5,701 nucleotides of DNA from Bacillota bacterium. GTDB taxonomy: Bacteria; Bacillota; Dethiobacteria; DTU022; UBA8154. A program made the position numbers and the translations under genes. The stretch covers positions 675-6,375 of the forward strand of contig DLUO01000174.1 in assembly GCA_003444595.1 (NCBI GenBank), given 5' to 3'. How positions within the stretch are numbered: the first letter of the stretch is position 1; each line of letters starts with the position of its first letter. Of this stretch, positions 1-5,059 are shown in pieces. Under the pieces are notes generated by a model. It did not search any database. It was not told the origin of the DNA and saw nothing but the letters and a program-made list of their open reading frames with translations.

Positions 1-1179
1 CTGGAATTCGAAAAAGCGGCACGGCTGAGGGACCAGTACTATTCCCTGCAGAAGGTTATGGAACGGCAAAAAGCGGTAGCCACGGATCTCAAGGACAGGG
101 ATGTAATCGCCCTGGTGGAAACGCCAAAGGGTTTTTCCATTGGCCTTTTCCGTGTGCGCCGGGGGAAGTTGCTGGGAGCGGAGACTTTTGTCCCCAGGGG
201 GACGGAAGGGGCAGACAGCGGGGAGGTAATGAAAGAGTTTTTACGGCACTATTACGATACGGCTGCCGTGGTTCCGGGGGAGTTGCTGCTGTCGCACATG
301 CCTGTCGAAAAAGAATTCCTGGAAAAGTGGTTGCAGCAAAAGAGGGGTAATAAAAAGATCCACTTGAAGGTGCCCTTAAGGGGAGAGAAGAAAGCCCTTC
401 TGGAGTTGGTAAAAAAGAATACCCTGTTTCAGGCACAGCACGACCAGGCTGATTCACGGGAGAAGGAGCTTTCCCTGGAGGAGCTTGCTGCGCTGCTTGA
501 ACTGCCGGAGCCGCCGCAGAGAATCGAGGGCTACGATATATCCCATCTTGCCGGGCGAGGGACGGTAGGCTCTATGGTTGTCTTTGTGGGGGGAAAACCG
601 TGGAAAGAAGGATACCGGCGCTTCAAGGTCCGGACAGCCGGACCGGCCGATGATTATGCAGCATTGGCGGAAGTACTGGAGCGCCGTTTTAACAATAGCA
701 AGCCTTTGCCTGCGCTGATTCTTATTGACGGCGGGCGGGGGCAGCTTTCTGTCACCTGCAGTATCCTGGAAAAAAAAGGTTTGGGCCATTTGCCCGTTAT
801 CGCCCTGGCCGAGGAAAGAGAGCAAATTTTTCTGCCGCAGAGAAAAGCGCCCCTTGATCTCCCGGATTCACACCCCGCTTTGCAACTGCTGCAGCAAGTG
901 CGTGACGAGGCCCATCGTTTTGCCCTTTCTCTGAGCAGGAATTTGGTAAAGAAAAGCAGCTTTTCATCGTTCCTGGAAAGCGTCCCGGGTATTGGCCCGG
1001 TACGAAGAAAGGCGCTGCTGGAGCATTTTGGCGGCCTGGAGGCGCTGAGGAAAGCCTCCCTTGAAGAGATCAAGTCTGTACGGGCTGTTGATAGTGCCAC
1101 CGCCGAAAGGTTATACAGGGAACTTCAAGAAATAAATAGCCGGGGAGGAGACTTTTTTGACAGAGGAAGCAAGGATTGA
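1..1179 (+). CDS. uvrC: UvrABC system protein C, C-terminal two thirds (partial, 5' end outside the window)
   Basis: UvrC is the nuclease subunit of nucleotide excision repair; with UvrB it cuts on both sides of a DNA lesion. The frame is open from base 1, so the 393 codons here lack roughly the first 200 residues, which hold the GIY-YIG nuclease (3' cut). Residues below are counted from base 1. The UVR helix that binds UvrB opens the window (LEFEKAARLRDQ, 1-12). The RNase H-like 5'-incision domain follows, with GYDISH (catalytic Asp 179), LILIDGGRGQL (Asp 243) and RDEAHRFAL (His 305), matching the family's D-D-H centre. A C-terminal helix-hairpin-helix (VPGIGPVRRKALLEHFGG, 328-345) binds DNA. 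The second hairpin appears degenerate (VRAVD where a glycine is usual). The gene overlaps the methyltransferase start by 23 bases. Identification is firm; catalytic residue assignment is by motif recognition. Confidence 0.97.
   Translation: MEFEKAARLRDQYYSLQKVMERQKAVATDLKDRDVIALVETPKGFSIGLFRVRRGKLLGAETFVPRGTEGADSGEVMKEFLRHYYDTAAVVPGELLLSHMPVEKEFLEKWLQQKRGNKKIHLKVPLRGEKKALLELVKKNTLFQAQHDQADSREKELSLEELAALLELPEPPQRIEGYDISHLAGRGTVGSMVVFVGGKPWKEGYRRFKVRTAGPADDYAALAEVLERRFNNSKPLPALILIDGGRGQLSVTCSILEKKGLGHLPVIALAEEREQIFLPQRKAPLDLPDSHPALQLLQQVRDEAHRFALSLSRNLVKKSSFSSFLESVPGIGPVRRKALLEHFGGLEALRKASLEEIKSVRAVDSATAERLYRELQEINSRGGDFFDRGSKD
1142..1150 (+). promoter_or_regulatory. Ribosome binding site fixing the TTG start of the methyltransferase
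   Basis: GGGGAGGAG contains the core GGAGG at 1144-1148, followed by an 8-base spacer to TTG at 1157. It lies inside the last codons of uvrC, so the downstream gene can be translated from the uvrC message. It supports TTG as start; no ATG is available in a comparable position. Confidence 0.75.
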
Positions 1180-1810
1180 AAAAAAAGAGCTTACTGTCCA
1201 TTTGCCGGGCTGTGAGCTGAAGCTCCATGTTGCTGCCGATATTGAGGCGCTGATCACTGATGTTAATGACGAGGATAAAGTCCCCTGTTGGGCTGATGTA
1301 TGGCCTGCAGCTTACGGGCTGGCCCGTTTTATCTGGGATAATATAGCTTTTAAGCCGGGAGAAAGTGTCCTGGAGCTGGGTGCCGGTATGGGGCTGCCGG
1401 GAATAGTGTGCGCTCTTAAAAATGCCGAGCTTACCCTGTCGGATTTTAACCCCCTTGCCTTGGAAATGGCCGGTGAAAATGCACGCCAAAACGGGCTCAG
1501 CGTCAAGTTGCTACAGGAGGACTGGAGGACTTTTGCCTGCCGGGATAAATATGATTATATCCTGGCCTCTGACATCTTGTACGATCCCAAACTAAATCCT
1601 TATTTGGGGGAGATTTTTCTTCATAATTTAAAGCCTGCCGGGAAAATCCTCATTGCCCATCCGGAGCGAAAGGCCACCTATGATTTTTTGGAAGCCTGGT
1701 ATGATCCCGCGCTTTTCACGCAGAAAAGGTATACCTGCGAGGTGGAACTGGCTGACTCTTTGCTTACCCATTACAACATTGTGATACATTTTTTGCAATC
1801 CACCGCCTAG
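1157..1810 (+). CDS. SAM-dependent methyltransferase, METTL21/Methyltransf_16-like
   Basis: This 217-residue protein is a class I (Rossmann-fold) methyltransferase, presumably cytosolic. A family signature WADVWPAAYGLARFIWDN (45-62) precedes the SAM-binding motif I VLELGAGMGLPGI (71-83). DFNPLALEMA (96-105) ends the second strand and should contact the SAM ribose, and EDWR (121-124) follows. SDILYDP (138-144) contains the DxxY signature (Asp 139, Tyr 142) typical of the METTL21/METTL20 group, whose characterised members methylate protein lysines; a bacterial METTL20 relative modifies the beta subunit of electron transfer flavoprotein. The substrate here cannot be read from sequence, so protein lysine methylation is inference and a small-molecule substrate remains possible. 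It starts at TTG behind a strong ribosome site and overlaps uvrC by 23 bases, implying cotranscription. Motif content and length indicate an intact enzyme. Confidence 0.85.
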   Translation: MTEEARIEKKELTVHLPGCELKLHVAADIEALITDVNDEDKVPCWADVWPAAYGLARFIWDNIAFKPGESVLELGAGMGLPGIVCALKNAELTLSDFNPLALEMAGENARQNGLSVKLLQEDWRTFACRDKYDYILASDILYDPKLNPYLGEIFLHNLKPAGKILIAHPERKATYDFLEAWYDPALFTQKRYTCEVELADSLLTHYNIVIHFLQSTA

Positions 1811-1821
1811 AGGCTGCTTTA

Positions 1822-1850
1822 TTGACAATGGACTCTTTTCTCTGTAAGCT
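1822..1850 (+). promoter_or_regulatory. Possible sigma-A promoter ahead of the HAD phosphatase gene
   Basis: A consensus -35 hexamer TTGACA (1822-1827) is followed after 17 bases by TAAGCT (1845-1850), a weak -10 (three of six matches) with TG just upstream. It begins 11 bases after the methyltransferase stop and would give a leader of about 105 bases. The perfect -35 is the main support. The same TTG could instead be the start of a short open frame running to 1965. Confidence 0.35.
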
Positions 1851-1949
1851 ATTTATTAGCGAAAGAAGTTCTGCCGTATCCGTGCAGCAATCCTGCCGGA
1901 AACGTCACAGAACCGTGATAACCGGCCAATTTCCTTATCAGGCCTGTAC

Positions 1950-1957
1950 GGGTGATC
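1950..1957 (+). promoter_or_regulatory. Ribosome binding site of the HAD phosphatase
   Basis: GGGTGATC matches the GGTGATC part of the 16S anti-Shine-Dalgarno complement (AAGGAGGTGATC), four bases before ATG at 1962. An in-frame TGA at 1953-1955 means 1962 is the first possible start. Confidence 0.6.
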
Positions 1958-1961
1958 GATT

Positions 1962-2771
1962 ATGAAATGTAAATTGCTGGCTCTAGATCTGGATGATACT
2001 CTTCTGGATAATGATTCTAAAATTTCTCCCCGGAACATGGCAGCAATCAGAAAAGCCGCAGCCAAAGGAATAATGATTGTCATTGCTACCGGGCGTATGT
2101 TTCGCTCTGCCTTGCCTTATGCCCGCGAGCTGGAAGTGGACTTACCCCTGATAACATACCACGGTGCCCTGATTAAAAAAGCCGACAGCAATGAGGTGCT
2201 AAGACACTGCCCGGTCCCCCTGGATGCGGCGCTGGAGATACTGGAGCTGAGCGAGGAGAAAGGGTTCCACCTGAATCTTTACTGCCACGACAGGCTTTTT
2301 GTTGCGGAGGAAAATGAAAGCACCCACTATTACCGGACAATTGCCAGCGTTCCTGTAGAACTGGTAGGCAATCTTACCCGCTTCCTTTTAAAAGAAAGAA
2401 CAGAGCCGACAAAGTTGTCGATTATTAACCTGGACGGGCGTTTCGCAGAGCTCCAACAGTTACTGCAGGAACGGTACTCTTCGCAGCTTTCCATTTTGCA
2501 ATCCCGCCCTTACTTCCTGGAGATAACCTGTAAAGAGGCGACCAAAGGGCAGGCCCTGAAATTTCTGTCCGAAAAAGAAGGGATTTCAGCAGAAGAAATT
2601 GTCGCCATCGGTGACAGCTACAATGATCTGGATATGCTGCAGTTCGCCGGGACAGGCGTGGCCGTAGCGAACGCGCCTCAGGAAGTCAAAAATGCCGCCG
2701 ATGTGATTACCCGGGCGGCTGCTGAGGACGGGGTGGCCGTTTTTTTAGAAGAGTACGTGCTGGGCGTATAG
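1962..2771 (+). CDS. Cof-type HAD-IIB family phosphatase
   Basis: This 269-residue cytosolic phosphatase belongs to the haloacid dehalogenase superfamily, C2 (Cof) type, which removes phosphate from sugar phosphates, flavin and pyridoxal phosphates and related metabolites. All four HAD motifs are present: motif I ALDLDDTLLD with nucleophile Asp 9 and general acid Asp 11; motif II IVIATGR with Thr 43; motif III Lys 195 in KGQAL; motif IV AIGDSYNDLDML with Asp 218 and Asp 222 for magnesium. The cap domain lies between about residues 85 and 190, the IIB arrangement, and the tail (NAADVIT, EDGVAVFLEEY) is also typical. Length is normal and the protein looks intact. Substrate is not predictable by eye in this promiscuous family. 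E. coli Cof hydrolyses the thiamine pyrimidine precursor HMP-PP, and thiL is next here, so a thiamine role is possible but unproven. Gaps of 151 and 234 bases suggest separate transcription. Confidence 0.93.
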   Translation: MKCKLLALDLDDTLLDNDSKISPRNMAAIRKAAAKGIMIVIATGRMFRSALPYARELEVDLPLITYHGALIKKADSNEVLRHCPVPLDAALEILELSEEKGFHLNLYCHDRLFVAEENESTHYYRTIASVPVELVGNLTRFLLKERTEPTKLSIINLDGRFAELQQLLQERYSSQLSILQSRPYFLEITCKEATKGQALKFLSEKEGISAEEIVAIGDSYNDLDMLQFAGTGVAVANAPQEVKNAADVITRAAAEDGVAVFLEEYVLGV

Positions 2772-2865
2772 AACCCAGATTATGGCTCCCTGTTGGCTGT
2801 AAATAGCGATAACCATGTGGCCGGAGATGTGGGCTGCAGCGAAAGATTTCTGAAGCTGGCCGGCC

Positions 2866-2895
2866 TTGGAACAAGGGGTCAGCTCTGGATAAATT
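2866..2895 (+). promoter_or_regulatory. Weak candidate promoter upstream of thiL
   Basis: TTGGAA (2866-2871; four of six matches to -35) is followed after 16 bases by GATAAA (2888-2893) or after 18 by TAAATT (2890-2895), each four of six matches to -10. Transcription would begin near 2900, just before the hairpin at 2912-2944, so that hairpin would sit in the thiL leader. Sequence support is modest. Confidence 0.25.
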
Positions 2896-2911
2896 TTAAA
2901 CGCCGATTGGC

Positions 2912-2955
2912 AGCCCCTCAAAGATTTTCTCCGCAAAAGGGGCTAAAATGTTTTT
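2912..2955 (+). terminator. Terminator- or attenuator-like hairpin between the phosphatase gene and thiL
   Basis: AGCCCCT (2912-2918) and AGGGGCT (2938-2944) form a perfect 7-base-pair stem. The 19-base loop can add three TTT/AAA pairs (2926-2928 with 2935-2937) across a bulge on the 5' side. A TTTTT run follows at 2951-2955, six bases after the stem, so it is not a textbook intrinsic terminator. It may end the phosphatase message or attenuate a transcript entering thiL. Confidence 0.4.
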
Positions 2956-2987
2956 AATCTGTTTTAATAGAAAGGTACCAAAAAAGT

Positions 2988-2993
2988 AGGGGG
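2988..2993 (+). promoter_or_regulatory. Ribosome binding site of thiL, unusually spaced
   Basis: AGGGGG is the only Shine-Dalgarno-like run ahead of ATG 3006, at a long spacing of 12 bases. No start codon lies upstream in frame before the TAA at 2955-2957, and the next candidate (TTG 3021) has no ribosome site, so ATG 3006 is kept. Confidence 0.45.
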
Positions 2994-3005
2994 ACCTTTG
3001 GCGGC

Positions 3006-4055
3006 ATGAAAGATAATGATTTGCGTCTTCAGGACATTAGCGAATTCACCTTAATAGAACGCCTGACGGAGGTGCTGGGTCCCGTAGGCATGGGGGCCGG
3101 ACAGGGCGTTATCCGGGGTATTGGCGACGATACTGCGGTGCTGCAAAATACTCCGGGAACAAGGCTTCTGGCCTCCTGTGACATGATGATCGAGGGGAGA
3201 CATTTCGATCTCGCTTACTTTTCCCCGCGGGAGCTGGGATGGAAAGCCTTGGCCGTCAATCTCAGCGATATTGCCGCCATGGGGGGAAGACCTCGCTGGG
3301 CGATGGTTTCCCTGGGGCTGAAACCGGAGCTCAAGGTAACTTTTGTCGAGGAAATCTATGCCGGCATTGCCGAACTGGCGTCACATTTTGGCGTAATTAT
3401 TGTTGGCGGTGATACCTGCTCCTCACCGGAACGCCTGGTGATCGATATCTGTATCCTGGGAGAGGCATACAGGTCGGAGGTGTCCTACCGTTCCGGAGCA
3501 AGCGAAGGGGATTTAATTCTCGTAACGGGAAAACTGGGGTCGGCAGCAGCGGGACTGGCTTTACTGCGTGCAGGAAGCAAGGCCGAAATTGGTGGAACTG
3601 AAGAACTGCGGCTGGCTCACCTTAAACCGATGCCTCGTATTAGGGAAGCTTCGCTGCTGATACGGAGCGGTCTGGTTGGCGCCATGAACGATATCAGCGA
3701 CGGCCTGGCTTCAGAGTTGCACGAAATTGCCCAGGCCAGCGGCTGCGGCGCACGTATTTGGGCCGAACGCCTCCCCATTAGCCAGGAGGCGGCGTCTTTG
3801 GCCCGCCGGTTGGGGGCAGAGCCACAGGACTGGGCTCTTTATGGCGGAGAAGATTATGAACTGCTATTGACTATCCCCGGAGGAAAAGGATCGCCTCTGC
3901 AAGCCAGGAAGCTGAACCGCACCCTGGTAAAAGCAACAGGAACGACTCTTAGCTTTATCGGCAGGATTATTCCCGACTCGGGTGTCGTGGAAATAGTGCA
4001 GCCCAACGGAGAAATAGAGCCTTTGCTACCCGGTGGGTACGATCATTTCAAGTAA
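3006..4055 (+). CDS. thiL: Thiamine-monophosphate kinase
   Basis: ThiL phosphorylates thiamine monophosphate with ATP to give thiamine diphosphate, the active cofactor, in the last step of thiamine biosynthesis; it is cytosolic. The 349-residue protein has the family's ordered motifs, shared with the AIR-synthase/PurM fold: GIGDDTAVL (38-46) with the metal-binding Asp pair 41-42, SCDMMIEGRHF (57-67), WKALAVNLSDIAAMGG (79-94), IIVGGDT (131-137), NDISDGLASELHEIA (228-242) and LYGGEDYELL (278-287). Length is slightly above the usual 320-340. The C terminus ends with the typical GGYDHF. The protein appears complete. No TPP riboswitch consensus is visible upstream. Its neighbours are the HAD phosphatase (234 bases away) and rapZ (116 bases away), so it is probably transcribed alone or by read-through. 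Confidence 0.96.
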   Translation: MKDNDLRLQDISEFTLIERLTEVLGPVGMGAGQGVIRGIGDDTAVLQNTPGTRLLASCDMMIEGRHFDLAYFSPRELGWKALAVNLSDIAAMGGRPRWAMVSLGLKPELKVTFVEEIYAGIAELASHFGVIIVGGDTCSSPERLVIDICILGEAYRSEVSYRSGASEGDLILVTGKLGSAAAGLALLRAGSKAEIGGTEELRLAHLKPMPRIREASLLIRSGLVGAMNDISDGLASELHEIAQASGCGARIWAERLPISQEAASLARRLGAEPQDWALYGGEDYELLLTIPGGKGSPLQARKLNRTLVKATGTTLSFIGRIIPDSGVVEIVQPNGEIEPLLPGGYDHFK

Positions 4056-4078
4056 AGGCCCGGAAACCGAAAGATCTA

Positions 4079-4118
4079 TTGAATTTATTGGCGACTTAAT
4101 TTTAACACGCTATTTAAA
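4079..4118 (+). promoter_or_regulatory. AT-rich candidate promoter zone of the rapZ operon
   Basis: Two weak sigma-A-like pairs overlap: TTGAAT (4079-4084) with TTTAAC (4101-4106; 16-base spacer), and TTGGCG (4088-4093) with TATTTA (4111-4116; 17-base spacer). Neither is strong, but this is the most AT-rich stretch of the gap and precedes the palindrome at 4133-4148. A promoter is expected here because the rapZ operon starts after a 116-base gap. Confidence 0.3.
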
Positions 4119-4132
4119 TTGCCAAGCATAAG

Positions 4133-4148
4133 TTCAAAGCGCTTTGAA
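4133..4148. promoter_or_regulatory. Perfect 16-base palindrome, candidate LacI/GalR-family (cre-like) operator
   Basis: TTCAAAGCGCTTTGAA is perfectly self-complementary with a central CG step, the form of LacI/GalR operators. It differs from the strong CcpA site TGAAAGCGCTTTCA only by a symmetric exchange (TC for TG, GA for CA). It ends 23 bases before the rapZ start and lies just downstream of the likely promoter, a position suited to repression. As RNA it could form only a 6-pair stem with a GCGC loop and no T run, so a DNA site is likelier than a terminator. Confidence 0.5.
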
Positions 4149-4160
4149 TATCTCTGGAAA

Positions 4161-4166
4161 GAGGTG
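4161..4166 (+). promoter_or_regulatory. Ribosome binding site fixing the TTG start of rapZ
   Basis: GAGGTG lies five bases before TTG 4172. The codon directly upstream in frame is a stop (TAA, 4169-4171) and no other start occurs before the P-loop, so TTG is the only reasonable start. Confidence 0.8.
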
Positions 4167-4171
4167 CTTAA

Positions 4172-5038
4172 TTGTTTAAAGGAAGGTTTGTTCTAATAAC
4201 CGGCTTTTCCGGGGCGGGTAAAAGCGGCGCGCTGCACAGCTTTGAAGATCTGGGGTTTTTTTGTATGGACAATTTGCCTCCAGCGTTGATTCCCAAGTTT
4301 GCCGAGCTTTGTATCCAGTCCGGCGGGAAAATAAATCGTGTTGCCCTTGTATGTGACATCAGAGGAGGGGAGCTTTTCGGCGGTTTGTTTGAAGCCCTGG
4401 ACAGGTTGGAAGAAATGGGTTTTGACTACGAAATCCTTTTCCTGGAAGCTTCTGAAGAGATTCTTATCCGGCGTTTTAAAGAAACAAGGCGTCGCCACCC
4501 ACTGGCGGAAAGAGGGTCGATTACGGAGGCCATCAGGGAAGAAAGGTCGCGGCTGGAAGATATCAGAGGAAAGGCAGATGTGATCGTAGATACCTCCGAT
4601 TTGACTCTGGCTGATTTAAAAGAAAAAATCAACCGTCTTTATGCGCCGGAACACTGGGAGAAGAATATTCTTATTACAATTATTTCTTTCGGTTATAAAT
4701 ACGGCCTTCCCCTGGATGCCGACCTGGTTTTGGACGTTCGTTTTTTGCCGAATCCCCATTATGTAGAGTCACTGCGCCACCTGGACGGGAATCATCCCCA
4801 TGTCCGTGATTATATCTGGAAATGGGCTATTACTCATCGTTTTTTTCAAAAGCTAAAAGACATGATTCAGTTTCTAATACCATGCTATATCAGGGAAGGC
4901 AAGCCGCAGCTCGTAATTGCCATCGGCTGTACCGGCGGCAGGCACCGTTCTGTTTCCCTCTCCAATGAGCTGGCCGACCTGCTTGCCGGGGAAAGCTACA
5001 GCGTGCGAACAGAGCACCGGGATATCAATAAGGTTTGA
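4172..5038 (+). CDS. rapZ: RapZ/YvcJ family nucleotide-binding protein
   Basis: This 288-residue cytosolic protein is of normal length for RapZ (YvcJ in Bacillus). The N-terminal kinase-like domain has a Walker A motif GFSGAGKS (11-18), then FEDLGFFCMDNLPP (24-37), VCDIRGGELF (60-69) and RRHPL (107-111). The C-terminal domain carries SFGYKYGLPLDADLVLDVRF (172-191), NPHY (194-197) and IGCTGGRHRSV (251-261). By eye, His 196, Cys 253, His 258 and Arg 259 align at a constant offset with E. coli residues His 190, Cys 247, His 252 and Arg 253 of the glucosamine-6-phosphate-sensing domain. In E. coli RapZ is an adaptor that controls glucosamine-6-phosphate synthase through small RNAs; in Firmicutes YvcJ binds and hydrolyses nucleotides and that RNA circuit is not known. 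The tail (VRTEHRDINKV) lacks the basic end found in E. coli. yvcK follows after 21 bases, so the two are one operon. Confidence 0.96.
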   Translation: MFKGRFVLITGFSGAGKSGALHSFEDLGFFCMDNLPPALIPKFAELCIQSGGKINRVALVCDIRGGELFGGLFEALDRLEEMGFDYEILFLEASEEILIRRFKETRRRHPLAERGSITEAIREERSRLEDIRGKADVIVDTSDLTLADLKEKINRLYAPEHWEKNILITIISFGYKYGLPLDADLVLDVRFLPNPHYVESLRHLDGNHPHVRDYIWKWAITHRFFQKLKDMIQFLIPCYIREGKPQLVIAIGCTGGRHRSVSLSNELADLLAGESYSVRTEHRDINKV

Positions 5039-5047
5039 GTGCAGGAT

Positions 5048-5054
5048 GGGTGAT
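5048..5054 (+). promoter_or_regulatory. Ribosome binding site fixing the yvcK start
   Basis: GGGTGAT (with AGGA just upstream at 5043-5046) matches the 3' half of the anti-Shine-Dalgarno complement and sits five bases before ATG 5060. An in-frame TGA at 5051-5053 rules out any earlier start. Confidence 0.65.
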
Positions 5055-5059
5055 GGATT

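Noticed and set aside
89..457. Antisense open frame opposite uvrC, with similar ones opposite every other gene
   Set aside because: The + strand frame carries recognised family motifs throughout, while the antisense peptides have no recognisable domain.
1805..1814. GCCTAGAGGC as a terminator after the methyltransferase
   Set aside because: The stem is three to four base pairs with a tiny loop and no proper T run.
2815..2853. Twelve-codon frame MWPEMWAAAKDF overlapping the upstream arm of the thiL leader stem, resembling an attenuator leader peptide with two Trp codons
   Set aside because: No ribosome site precedes the ATG, and Trp codons make no regulatory sense for thiL.
2858..2865. Palindrome GGCCGGCC in the phosphatase-thiL gap
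   Set aside because: Eight bases only, no loop or spacer suited to a hairpin, and no neighbouring repeat; likely chance.
2772..3005. TPP riboswitch in front of thiL
   Set aside because: The conserved THI-box segments (CUGAGA and the ACCUGAUCUGGAUAAUGC-like part) are not found; only weak hairpins are seen.
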